A stretch of 64,000 nucleotides of DNA from Gonocerus acuteangulatus (lineage: Eukaryota > Arthropoda > Insecta > Hemiptera > Coreidae), in assembly GCA_946811695.1 (NCBI GenBank), contig OX328123.1, forward strand, positions 121,733,118 to 121,797,117, in the 5' to 3' direction. Within the stretch, counting starts at the first letter, position 1. Each line of letters opens with the position of its first letter. Below are positions 1-10,190 of this stretch, in pieces. Position numbers and translations under genes: made by a program. The notes beneath the pieces are model-generated. The model was not told the DNA's origin, ran no database searches, and saw only the letters and a program-made list of their open reading frames with translations.

Positions 1-145
1 TTTTATTTTAGATATTTAGTCAAAAATCCCTATTTTTACATATTCTGCTATAAATACAAATTTTTGCTACATATTTTGATATGCTTTTAATTTTACAAAA
101 TAAAAAATAAAGAGGAAACCGAGAAAATAAAATAATGCTTTACCC
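1..145. other. AT-rich flank
   Basis: I see no gene, repeat or site that I recognise in this short AT-rich stretch before the first mobile element. Confidence 0.5.
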
Positions 146-148
146 ATT

Positions 149-610
149 GGGTGGAGTGAATAAAAGCTAGCAATTGCTAGAACTAAGTATTTTCCAAACA
201 ATTGCTAAGGGCCGAGTGAATATAAAGGTTAGCTGCAGCTAGGGCTAGCATTTGCTTAGTTTATCACGGTTCCTAGTTGTAGCTAGGTAGAAGGTGTGAA
301 TAAAGAGCTCTGACTAGGTTCTAAGGGTAGCAATTGCTAAGGGAAAAGCTAGTCCGGTCTGGGTCATGCTAGCTTTGTAGTTAGTCGTTTCTTTTTCCTC
401 AATCATGGCGGCGATTTTCCTTACGATGTTCGTAAGGAAAAGGAGTATTATATGCGACGGGACGAGTTCACGTTTTATATTCGTCTTCTTTAGCTACATT
501 TCCTGCAGTAAAACGATTCTTTGAAGTTTTGGAGTTTACGGTTATTTTGTTTCTTCCGTACCGTAAACCTCAACCATTTTCGAACTTTTTCAATTTTTTA
601 TTTGCAATTT
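149..610 (+). repeat. Left inverted-repeat arm of the Harbinger-like element
   Basis: This arm is rich in the palindromic motif AGCAATTGCTA (for example around 170-180 and 329-340) and in GAGTGAATAAA. It matches the reverse complement of 2954-3155 and then 1500-1752 in order. The iterated palindromes may be transposase-binding subterminal repeats. Confidence 0.75.
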
Positions 611-724
611 GTTGTGAAGCAGTGTTGGGTTCCTACTTCCTTGTACCTGACGATTGTCGGTGAATTCATTTGAATTCTTCCTGGGATTTTTGCCCCTGAT
701 CAATAATTTGTAAAAATCTTTTCC

Positions 725-925
725 CTACTGCTTCAATTTTATAGGCTTATTGCCGCTGGCTTTTTGGTCAGTTTTCTTCTTTATGCTTGATTTAATGTTA
801 CTCAGCAACTTATTTAACTGTGCAACAGTGACCTTTCGCGCTATGGAAAATTCATTACTAATGCTGAACCAAGGAGGTTTTCTTTCTTTAATAGCAGCTA
901 GTAATTTAGATTTTTCCATTGCCAC
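725..925 (-). pseudogene. Possible Myb/SANT-like DNA-binding protein fragment
   Basis: A 66-codon open frame reads MAMEKSKLLAAIKERK at its start and has VTVAQLNKLLSNIKSSIKKK near the middle. The spacing of a Q-L-x-x-L-x-x-I-K-x-x-x-K-K helix resembles the third helix and basic tail of the Myb/SANT-like (zeste-type) domains that accompany Harbinger transposases. Only part of one domain is present, and the upstream part of the frame runs into a MITE. It sits in the centre of the inverted-repeat element, which agrees with such an origin. It could also be a chance open frame. Confidence 0.3.
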
Positions 926-972
926 AGGATCATTGACTAATACTGTTATAAAAAGTGACCGATCCAGGTCGG

Positions 973-1225
973 CATGGGCGTATATAGAAAATTATTGGAG
1001 TATTTGGGGGGAGGGCTGAGAGCATTTGGGGGTTATGGAATATTATCAATCTAGATCTTGGAATAGTTAGCCAATTAAAATGATATTGCACCAAAAAATT
1101 ATTAAAAAAATGATTTTTTCTGACCAAAGTGGTCTCATTTAATTTATTTTTGTTTTGTTTTGTTTTTGACCAAATCTTTACCGATTTCGAAGGGGACTGC
1201 AGCCCCCCCCCTAATAGGACCCATG
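973..1225. mobile_element. MITE with CATGGG termini (same family as 12476-12743)
   Basis: The stretch starts CATGGGCGTATATA and ends with the inverse CCCATG. It contains subterminal G-runs and C-runs, and a CTGCAG-plus-C-tract block shared with the MITE at 12476-12743. No clear 8-bp target duplication is visible for this copy. Confidence 0.45.
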
Positions 1226-1264
1226 CGTGACGACAGTTGCACAAGACACACGCAGCTCGATGAG

Positions 1265-1266
<2 letters not shown>

Positions 1267-1321
<55 letters not shown>
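1267..1321 (+). repeat. (GA)n microsatellite
   Basis: An almost pure GA dinucleotide run of about 55 bp. Open frames with Arg/Glu or Ser/Leu runs across it are artefacts. Confidence 0.95.
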
Positions 1322-1324
<3 letters not shown>

Positions 1325-1371
1325 ACAAGCAACAAACCCTGACAGGAAGGAAGAGGGATGAGGGAGGGAGG

Positions 1372-1752
1372 TAGGAATCCTTGCTGCAGCTAGGGGTTAG
1401 CAACAGCTGCCCTTAGAATTCCCTTAGTTTATCAGGAGATAAGGCTAACTTACTTAGATCTTGCTACCTAGAAGTTGCTCTTGTTTATTCACTCCGTATT
1501 GCAAATAAAAAATTGAAAAAGTGCGAAAATGGTTGAGGTTTACGGTGCGGAAGAAAAAAAACATCCGTCAACTCCAGAACTTCAAAGAATCGTTTTACTG
1601 CAGGAAATGTAGCCAAAGAAGATGAAAATAAAACGCGAAGACGTCCCGTCGCATATAATACTCCTTTTCCTTATGAACATGCGTAAACGCCGCCATGATT
1701 GAGCGAAAAGAAACGACTAACTAAAAAACTAGCATGACCCAGACCAGACTAT
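1372..1752 (-). repeat. Inner part of the right inverted-repeat arm
   Basis: From about 1500 to 1752 the sequence is the reverse complement of about 345-610 of the left arm, including the ATGGCGGCG-like segment and the TCCTGCAGTAAAACGATTC block. The piece at 1372-1500 is an extra diverged copy of the outer arm (CTGCAGCTAGGGGTTAGC; TTTATTCACTCCG), so the arm has been rearranged. Confidence 0.65.
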
Positions 1753-1757
1753 CTTTT

Positions 1758-1887
1758 AGCACTTTCCTCCGAAGGAAAGTAGCTATTGAGGTTGGACTCA
1801 TGACGGAATTTTTGAAAAATTTCTTCAAATCTTTATCGATCCTACCTAGTAGACACCGAAAATGACCCCTGTTAAAATTTATATATA

Positions 1888-1926
<39 letters not shown>

Positions 1927-1947
1927 ATATATATATATATATATATA

Positions 1948-2009
<62 letters not shown>

Positions 2010-2948
2010 TATATATATATATATGTGTCTGTTAACACGATAGCGGCCAGAGTTTTTGTTTTTTCGACACGAAACTTGGTATATAGCATTCAATTAGCAA
2101 ACGATTGAACGAGTTCGTTAACCACCAAAGTCGGTCCACCGGAAGGGGGGGTTTACCCGGAACCCAAAACACTAATTTGACTATGTCAGCCGTAATATTT
2201 GTTATACTTCAACGAAACTTGGTATTCGTAGTGGTAATATAGAGAGAAAAGTGAGATATAAAAAAGAACTAAATCGGTTCATTAGAAGGGGGGGTTTACT
2301 CCGGACCCACAATACCAATTCGCCACTACCAGCCGTGATTTTTGGTATATTTCGACGAAACTCGGTATTCGTAGTGGTATTCCACAGGTAAATATGTGTT
2401 GTAAAAATAAACTAAATCGGTTCATTAGGAGGGGGGTTTACTCCGGACCCACAATACCAATTCGCCACTACCAGCCGTGATTTTTGTTATATTTCGACGA
2501 AACTCTGTATTCGTAGTGGTATTCCACAGGTAAATATGTGTTATACATTTAAACTAAATCGGTTCATTAGAAGGGGGGGTTTACTCGGGACCCAAATTCC
2601 TAATATACTCATACCGGTCGTAATTTCTGCTGTATTGTAATGAAACGCGGTATACGTCGTGGGTAACTCATGAGAAAGAAGTGTTGTAAAAATGAGCTGA
2701 ATCGGTCAATCGGAAAGCGGGGGTTTAATTTGTAATATATTATTACGTAGTGTAATAGGTACCATGTGTAAACATAACTCTGGAAGCAAATTAATAATTG
2801 ATCAGTTACTCATTACAAATTTAAAAGAGAACTATTCATGTTTTTATTTTATTTATGTAGGATATTTTAAGCAAATTGTTCTGGAAAGCAGTCTACACTA
2901 CCCAAATTCTGAGGAAAGTGCTTAGTTATGCAGCTCCTGCGTGACGGA
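1758..2948 (+). mobile_element. Helentron-like non-autonomous element, family H1, copy A
   Basis: The copy begins AGCACTTTCCTCCG and ends CTCCTGCGTGACGGA, with CTTTT directly on both sides (1753-1757 and 2949-2953). The first 12 bases recur inverted shortly before the 3' end (GAGGAAAGTGCT), followed by a small hairpin GCAG-CTC-CTGC eight bases from the end. It carries a (TA)n tract and four or five tandem subrepeats of roughly 120-150 bp, each with a G-run of six or more and the phrase AAACTAAATCGGTTCATTAG. This layout (subterminal inverted repeats, internal microsatellite, 3' hairpin, T-rich target) matches Helentron-derived DINE-1-like elements; no Rep/helicase is encoded. It sits inside the right arm of the Harbinger-like element. 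Confidence 0.7.
1885..2028 (+). repeat. (TA)n microsatellite inside H1 copy A
   Basis: About 140 bp of TA repeats interrupted by a few TC and GC dinucleotides. The same position in the other H1 copies also carries (TA)n, so it belongs to the element. Confidence 0.95.
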
Positions 2949-2953
2949 CTTTT

Positions 2954-3155
2954 TCCTTAGCAATTGCTACCCTTAGAACCTAGTCACAGCTCTTTATTCA
3001 CAACTTCTACCTAGCTACAACTAGGAACCGTGATAAACTAAGCAAGTGCTAGGCCTAGCTGCAGGCTGCAGCTAACCTTTTTATTCACTCGGCCCTTAGA
3101 AATTGCTTGGAAAATACCTAGTTCTAGCAATTGCTAGCTTTTATTCACTCCACCC
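2954..3155 (-). repeat. Outer part of the right inverted-repeat arm
   Basis: This segment is the reverse complement of about 149-345, including CTAGCAATTGCTAGC and TTTATTCACTCCACCC. Its left edge follows directly on H1 copy A, and the left arm supplies the empty site for that insertion. Confidence 0.75.
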
Positions 3156-3158
3156 ATT

Positions 3159-4289
3159 GAGTGTAGATCACTGTTTCTTTTCAAATTCCAAGAAGCAGCC
3201 ATGCTTCCCGGATGTTAATGGTCTAGGAGCAGATGCGTTTTAAAAAAAAATATAACAAATTATTGTTTAACAATTGTACTATTCCTTTAATCTACTCTCT
3301 AAACCAAATGTATATTGAATGATTCTTGTCGATGTCATTTTCTAAATTCGAGGGATAAAATAATGAATTTTCAACCTATTTTATTTAATTTCTTAGCCAA
3401 CAATTCGCATTGGACGAAACGCTCGGACACATGTCGACTATTGAAACAGAATCACCTCAGCTATCGGGCTCTATATTACGTGGCAATGATATTTTTATAG
3501 CTCAAGTAATTATATTTTCTTCGCACTATAGCAGAGATGAGAAAAAATCAAGTTAGTCTCTAGAAATTTCATTTTAGTTGTAATAAAGACGATTAACTTG
3601 ACCCTAAAATGTTGATCGGCTATATATGAGATTCATAGCTAATTCATAACATCTCGACTACATGCAAGTGATATTAAAGAGCACAAGTGCAGTTGTAAAT
3701 AGCTGTTAGGAGAGAGAAATGCCATGCGTGGATATTGAATGTAATGCCGGTCCCATGAAGCTGCAGTACCCGCAGTACGATATCTCACACTACTAGGCAG
3801 TAACCTTATGCTTTAATAGTTCCTACAGAATGAGAGCTAATGTCCACTTATATTTTTATTTAATTTAATTTTACCTCCTACTCTATACAATATTTTCTCT
3901 ACTCTATTCCAAAAGAGAGCTTAGAAATTTGTAAATGAAATAATAATATAGGAATCGAATTATAATAATTATTTCATTAGCAGAGTAAGGCCTTGTTTAC
4001 AAGAGCTTATTATTTGTCATTAGTTCTTGTCACCCAAACACTTCTTCCTACGCAGAAATAAGGTGCATAGTGACGAGTATTACTAAACGCGGCAAGTGTT
4101 AGTGATTAGCACGCGCTTCTATTTACTAAGCGACAAGTAAGCTCCACCAACAACCTTCTACTAGGCGGTCGTCCTTTGCCACCCCGTCCAATCAGCCCAG
4201 CAAGTGTTTAGTAACAACGCTAATTTTATTTATTTTAAAATGGCAGAAGGTCATAACAATATAAAAACAACTTTTCTCAAATATATTTT
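3159..4289. other. Unassigned AT-rich DNA
   Basis: I recognise no coding sequence. A short open frame at 3315-3500 has no family resemblance. The 3985-4250 part is somewhat less AT-rich, with several TTTACTAAGC/TTTAGTAAC-like words, and may be an old MITE, but I cannot define its ends. Confidence 0.4.
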
Positions 4290-4774
4290 TATTCTGTGCT
4301 CTACATGTTTCGTGTCACTAGACGCCTCTTGAGGAGCAACTTAACTATGTACATTTCATTTCAGCCTCAACTTAGAAAGACTTCCCTGATCCTCGTCAAA
4401 ATTAATAAGATAAAATGGCCGTTGAAAAAACAGGTGTTAGTTTTGAACTATCCAGTTTAGTGGATCATGTAATTAAACATAAACACAAATTTGACTTTGA
4501 AAATGATAAAATAATCGATAAAGAGAAGAATTACATAAGAATAAACATGAAAAAGAAAGTAAATAAAAAAAACGGAGACAAAATATTTAAATAATATATT
4601 TCTTAATACGATAAACGATATTTAGAAATAATTATATCAGTTGCATTTTATTTTATTTGGTTTGGCGCAATAGGAACAATTCCGAAACAGACGCAAGACT
4701 TCCTACAAGATCTAGGTGTGGATCCCGAGGAACTACCTGTCCTCGCGGAATCAATTTTAATAGATACCCCCACA

Positions 4775-4831
<57 letters not shown>

Positions 4832-5330
4832 TATCTTGGATCTGCTTATCAATCTTTCGAAAATCATTTCACCAAATTTGGTCAAAATTATTATTATAAT
4901 TCTTTGCATTTAAAATATGATCAAAATTCTTTTAATATTAATTTTATTTTTATTTATTGTTGTTGAGTTTCGCAACAAGGGCGACGACCTCAAAATATTA
5001 ATTTTTAACTGATCATCAAGATTTAATTACCAAATAAATACAAAAAAACCTTTTTAACCAACAGAAATGAATTTTCGAAAGATTGATAAGTACGCTGTAT
5101 AGCACCCCAAAACATTTGGGCAGCATAATTTATTTATTTTAAATAAATTATTATGCATTCTCTGGAAATAGATTTTTAACAAGTATCGATTTGAAACAGC
5201 TGCTTAGTCAACGGCCATTTTATCTTATTAGTTTAGACGTGGCCTACGTTGACGCTGAAATTCAAATGTACATATGAAAATTGCCCCTGAAAAGGCGTAA
5301 AAGGCCTCGAAATATATAGAGCAAAGAGAA
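4290..5330. mobile_element. Inverted-repeat element carrying a CGAAAC cassette
   Basis: The left end (about 4297-4440) and right end (about 5200-5330) are diverged inverted copies: both contain AATAAGATAAAATGGCCGT (or its complement) and a TGCTCTA-CATGTTTCG / GAGCAAAGAGAATAAA terminus. A (TA)n tract lies at 4779-4830. Read outward, each end holds a CTnA-hairpin-CGAAA cassette that resembles a decayed hammerhead core. No transposase frame is seen. Confidence 0.5.
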
Positions 5331-6404
5331 TAAATTAATGAAAAGTTGAAATTTTTATTTATGATATGACCTTTTGACATTTAAAAATACATGTTGGAGA
5401 AAAATGGTCATAATCGAATAATAATGTTAATTTTATTTTGAACGTCCTTTCTATATCGGGGTTAAATTTCTGTAATAAACCTTTAAGCAGGTCGGATGTC
5501 AATCTTGCAGAAACTTTTGTAGTCCTTTTCATATTCGGTTGCCAGCTACGTAAACAGTTGAGCTGAATTGCCAATAGTGTTTCGTAGCAATCGCTCTCAG
5601 TCTTCAATTCTTCTTCTAGTAATTCTATCATAAAAACGACGTTGATAAAACAACGTTTGAGTAATGTTTAAAACCTTTCTTCGAGACGGCACGGTAACGA
5701 CACTCTATTTCTGAATGGGTCTAGTGATTAGTATGCTTGTGTACAAAACCTAGTACTTAATACTAAACCAACTTAGCGAGAGTGAAAAGCACTAATTATA
5801 GATACAACCAGGCTCGAATAAACTAAGCGTATGAAAAGGACCCAAAATAGTTCCAGAGAGAGAAGAGCACGACCCCGAGACCGGTTTTGGCTACTTATCA
5901 TTATTAGAAGATGTCAACATGGTTAGATTGAAAAATTTAAAAAGCAACCAGCAACTTTTTCATTTTTTTACGGCACTTTTAGAGAAAAATGGGTTGTTTT
6001 CAATCCTCCTTTTATTGAAACTCTTCTGTTTTGTGTTCCTACATTTTGGTACTCTCCTCAATCCACCTCTCGCCTTTATTATGTGAGGGAGTGAAACTAA
6101 TTGCAGGATATCACGAAAATAGATGAGTCTCAATAAAGGGGGGGGGGGGGGATTTAAACTTTTGTTCAAATCAACCTTTTTCGACAAAATATTGGGAAAT
6201 AAAAAAGAGTTGTAAACTTATTCACCAATTACTCGACCAGCAGAATGAAAGGTACCGAAAACATTCGTGGACGAACACTCCGCATATCATATGGCCGGGG
6301 CAGTATTTCAACAATACGACACTAGTTAGACAACTTCACTCACAGTTTTACGCCAATTTTACAAGAACGCCAAGGAATCGCCTAATGTACAGCAACGAAT
6401 TATA
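5331..6404. other. Unassigned DNA with one unrecognised small open frame
   Basis: A 90-codon minus-strand open frame at 5359-5631 begins MIELLEEELKTESDCYETLL; I recognise no domain and it may be chance or a transposase scrap. A G12 run lies near 6139-6150. Nothing else stands out. Confidence 0.3.
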
Positions 6405-7287
6405 CAGCGTGTAACGTAAGTGGTGACGAATCCTTGAAGAGGTGAATGTAGACACCAAATGGAACACAAATGGACCGTTGGGCTAAGGTTCAACTCCCAA
6501 CAGTGAAAGAGTAAATTTAAATTTTGTGTTTTTTTAGGTTAACCAAGTTTTTCGTTGAGCAGAAAGCAATAACTAAATAACTGTTTAAGATTTGAAATTC
6601 TGAATTGCAGCGTCATAAACTAGACATAATTTACTTAAAGAATAAGTAGACTTAATTAATTAAAGAAAAGTGAAAGGGGGCTAATACGCGGTTTAAACTT
6701 CTTTTTTAGGGATAAATGATGGGTTATTTTCATTTATTTTTGTTAATATTTAATAAGGGTCAGATTTCCCATTTTTAGGAAAATTTTGTATAAAAGAATA
6801 TATTTTATTATTATTGCATAAAAGAAAATATGTTGTTTATTTAAAATTATTTCCAATGGTATATTAATAAAAAGTGTATTTTATTAATACAAAGTCATTT
6901 CAGTATACCTATACCAAATAATAAGAGCCCTATTATATTATTATATTCTTCAAGCTTATGAAATAAGAAAATTTTCCTACAAGTGGTGAATCTGCAGTTT
7001 TACCCCGAAAAAAATAAGTTCGTAACCAGGGCATTTTAGCCCCCTTTCACAGTTTTGACAAAGTCTACTGGAGTTTCAAGTAAATTTTGTCTAGTTTACG
7101 ACGCTGCAATTCGGGATTTAATATCTTAAACAGTTATTGGTTTTTATTCAACGAAAAACGTGGTTTACAAAAGAAAAAAAAAACACTTAAATCTCCTCTT
7201 TCCCTGTAGGGAGATGATCCTCACCAGTGTTCCATTTGGTGTAAATTCACCTCCTTAAGTATTCGTTACCATTAACGTTACACCCTT
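6405..7287. mobile_element. Fold-back MITE with GTGTAACG inverted repeats
   Basis: The left end TATACAGCGTGTAACG and the reverse complement of the right end, TATAAAGGGTGTAACG, match, and the inverted similarity continues inward for roughly 250-300 bp per arm: both arms contain CACCAAATGGAACAC, the CAGCGTC/GACGCTG block and a GTGAAAGGGGGCTAA-type inner block. It lies between TATA-containing flanks. No coding sequence is seen. Confidence 0.65.
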
Positions 7288-8065
7288 TATATAGGATAAG
7301 TATACATTTAACATATTGTTGTAAACGACTAATTAATTATAAAGGAAGGTGTCCTAGATGTGGTCTAGAGCTTGGAATTGGGCGTGACAGAAGGATTAGA
7401 CACACGGTGGTTTCACCGAATACCGGGGTATGGACTACGAATCTCTATAGTGCACTGGCCTTTTCATGTTAGCCATAATGATAGCTACTTTCGCAAGCTC
7501 TATTCAATATAAATAAATAAATAAAGATGGCGGCCACCCACTTTTAGTTTGTGCAATATTGTAAGGTTATAGGGTTAAAAATTATTTTTTTTTTTTATTA
7601 GGAAAATAGAGATAGTATGTTCCTAATAAATAATTATAGGGCCTTTTTAGGCCTCATAAAAAGTGCCTTCAACGCTTTAGGGTGAGACTACTGATTACAA
7701 TTATATAATATAGGAAATTTTTGTAATATAATGATTGTCCCTTATCCTTTGAAAAGGGTTTCAAACAGAGTTTAATTTATGACAAAACATAGGTTTCATA
7801 TACTCTAAAGGTCCTAAAAACTCCCTCATGACCTTTTACTCTATCTCTCTTGAAAGATCTCATTCCCTGAAGAAGACTGTTAATTTCATTGGGATGAGCT
7901 CTTCTAATTGATCCCTTAACAGGAACTTCCTTGCCTCGACACAAAATGTTTTTTAAGTTTCATGTCTATTAAGTAATGAAAAATTTCCGAATATATATAT
8001 AAATTACACATATAGTCCTCTACAAACCAATTTGGATTAGCGGAATTTTTCTTTACATTTTATTT

Positions 8066-8106
<41 letters not shown>

Positions 8107-9125
8107 TATATACCTATATAATTTCAAGAGTCAACAATTATAACATAGGCGTTGATACAACTAGCGCTAAAACATTTTTTAAATTTATTTTAACGGCTAT
8201 CTATAGCAATGAGCCTTAATACAGATTATCAAATAGAAAATCCATTTAGATCATGTTCAAGATTCATTTGAAAATTAATAAAAATAAAATACAATTCATT
8301 TCCATTTACAATAACCAGGAAGAATAGAACAGAACGAACGCATAAAAAACAAAAATATAAAAATACAATTACAAAAAAAAAAAAATAAATAAAAATGAAG
8401 GTCCTGTGTATACAATACAAGTCTATTCATTGAACGTAAACGAAATATGAATTAAGAAAGGATATTTTGATCCAGAATCGAGACTAGCAAGATCATATGA
8501 TACACGATTGACTTCGTTACTTGTAGAACCTTTTTTTAAAAAGTTTATTACAAAATTATTACTTACTAATACCGTTTTTTTTGTTTTTTTTTTTAAAATA
8601 AAACTACTGATTTATGTAGTTAAGTTGAATTTTATTTACTTGGAAATTGATTATTTTCTATTTTCGAACTTCTCTATTTTATTATAAACTAAATATAAGA
8701 GACCCCTGGGCTCTGGTTGAACAATAGAAGGACTGGAATGCGGAGTGGAAATGGCGGGGGCGTTATTGAGGAATTCCATCCCAGCTCAATAAGTGCCTTC
8801 TCGGCTCCTCAATTTTTTCTACTATTCACCTCTCACTCAATAATGACAGCTTTAGCAATAACGGTAAGCTTCCAGTTGGATCTTTATCCTGCAGTTATAT
8901 CTTCATAGAATTACCTTATGTTGGTAGAGTGTGTGTTGACAATCTTCCAACAGACATCTTCAATAGGTAATATCTTCACAAATAACCAAATATGTACCGC
9001 GTTTTCCGAGGGGATGGGGGTTGAGCATTTACGCCAAACCAATGTAAATTTACAACTTTTGTTTATTATCCAAGAGGGCAGGAAATAGTTTAACTCCTGC
9101 TTTATTCATTAACACTGGGGTGCTT
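7288..9125. other. Unassigned AT-rich DNA with a (TA)n tract
   Basis: A (TA)n tract lies at about 8068-8113 and A/T homopolymer runs are common. The 8700-8910 part is less AT-rich and has an open frame that reaches a GTAAGC donor-like site, but I see no convincing acceptor or family match. Nothing else is recognised. Confidence 0.4.
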
Positions 9126-9360
9126 CTTTATTCATATTTATTTATTTAAATTTTAATGTCCATTATTATTAACTAAGAATTTTAGGACGGGTTTTCTTTA
9201 GGTTATCGCCCTTTTCTAGCCAGGATAAGGCTGATGTCCTTTTCTTTTTCTAAAGAAAGGCCACCACCCCATAGTGGGAATCGAACACACAACCCTTGGC
9301 ACGGAGTATTAAGTGCTCACGCCTTAACACTCACGGCCACTGGGCCCCCTTTATTCATAT
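9126..9360 (-). mobile_element. tRNA-derived SINE with 12-bp target duplication
   Basis: Read on the minus strand from 9348, the sequence begins GGGGCCCAGTGGCCGTGAG, has an A-box-like TGGCCGTGAGTGTTAAGG and a B-box GTTCGATTCCC, and ends in an AAATAAATAA-type tail near 9138. CTTTATTCATAT is repeated exactly at 9126-9137 and 9349-9360, so the insertion is about 211 bp with a perfect 12-bp duplication. A tRNA-like head, body and A-rich tail identify a SINE; the parent tRNA is not assigned. Confidence 0.85.
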
Positions 9361-9599
9361 CTTTGTCCATAAAATTTAGAAACATTAGTGAAAAGGTGTA
9401 TTTGTCAGGAATAAATGCACCAATAATGATATGGCGATAAACTTTCAACATTTCTTGTTTCCCTGCAGACATTTTTTTTTTTTTTTCTCGCGGGTTCCTT
9501 TAAATTTAAAAGGGTCAAGTTTTCCAAAAAGAGGAAAGCATTAAAATTAAAATTTTAGTTGAAAATGTCAGAAATCTAAAAAAACGTTTAACAAGGTAT

Positions 9600-10190
9600 C
9601 AATAAAAAGTCCCGTAACAGGCCATGAGGGGCAGATACTATGGAGGTATCATAACCATACGTCACACTAGGGAGATAGTGTGGTCAGTACTATTAGATTA
9701 GATTAAGCAGGACTCAAAACCCCCGCAAGCGCGGGGTGCACCTCGGACGTTGTCCTATTGTGCGAGTCCTGTGTGCCTGCTTAGGCTTCTCTCAAACTCC
9801 TGATGAATCTCAGATAATGCCAGACTTCAGCCGACCTCTCGATTTCATCCTCTCCAAGGCTGCCAAAATGCATGAATCGCCTCCTTTCCTACACATTCAA
9901 ATGTAACATGCTTAGGTGTCTCCTCCTTGTCCTTACACCATCTACATACCGGAGAAGACCTCATCTGTGGTCAGTACTATGCTCCGGCCGCCTGATTTTC
10001 CCCTTGCTGCTTCGACTGCTAAGGTCATTAGCACCAAAGTACTCATTAGATAATTATTTAAATGCTGGGTTGGCCTAGGTACGGTCAGGGAAGCCATCCC
10101 ATGAACGAAGACACCAGAAGATAAAACTCAGGTCCTCCAGCATATTAGTCCAGTGCTCTACCACTGAGCTAGCCAAGGAATTTTAAAACA
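9600..10190 (-). mobile_element. Second tRNA-derived SINE, split by a LINE tail
   Basis: Minus-strand reading from about 10187 gives GGCTAGCTCAGTGGTAGAGC, a classic tRNA A-box region, and then a degenerate B-box near GGACCTGAGTT. The body continues to about 9981, is interrupted by a LINE fragment at 9694-9965, and resumes below 9679 to about 9600. The 3' limit is uncertain. Confidence 0.65.
9694..9965 (-). mobile_element. 5'-truncated I/Jockey-type LINE, 3' end only, with 15-bp target duplication
   Basis: TGTGGTCAGTACTAT is repeated exactly at 9679-9693 and 9966-9980. On the minus strand the first part encodes a C-x2-C-x8-H-x4-C knuckle (CRWCKDKEETPKHVTFEC) typical of the C-terminus of I- and Jockey-group LINE proteins. 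The 3' tail is a short CTTAATCTAATCTA repeat. A GC-rich hairpin-like segment (CCCCGCGCTTGCGGGG) precedes the tail. It is a dead-on-arrival copy inserted in the SINE. Confidence 0.8.

Larger units (their letters stand above)
146..3158. mobile_element. Harbinger-like DNA transposon, non-autonomous, with long inverted repeats and nested insertions
   Basis: The two ends are long inverted copies: GGGTGGAGTGAATAAAAG starts at 149, and its reverse complement ends at 3155. The inverted match continues for about 450 bp on each side, although the right arm is split by an H1 insertion at 1758-2948. The bases ATT flank both ends (146-148 and 3156-3158), which fits a 3-bp target duplication. Inside lie a possible Myb/SANT-like coding remnant, a MITE and a (GA)n tract. 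A 3-bp duplication together with a Myb/SANT-like protein fits the PIF/Harbinger superfamily; that assignment is inference, since I see no transposase. Without the H1 copy the element would be about 1.8 kb. Confidence 0.6.

Noticed and set aside
1872..2093. Ile-Tyr repeat open frames at this and other (TA)n tracts
   Set aside because: Microsatellite artefacts; the same type appears at every TA tract in the window.
8717..8908. Open frame ending near a GTAAGC donor as a host exon
   Set aside because: No acceptor with a pyrimidine tract, no family resemblance, and the donor is not at the end of a clearly coding segment.
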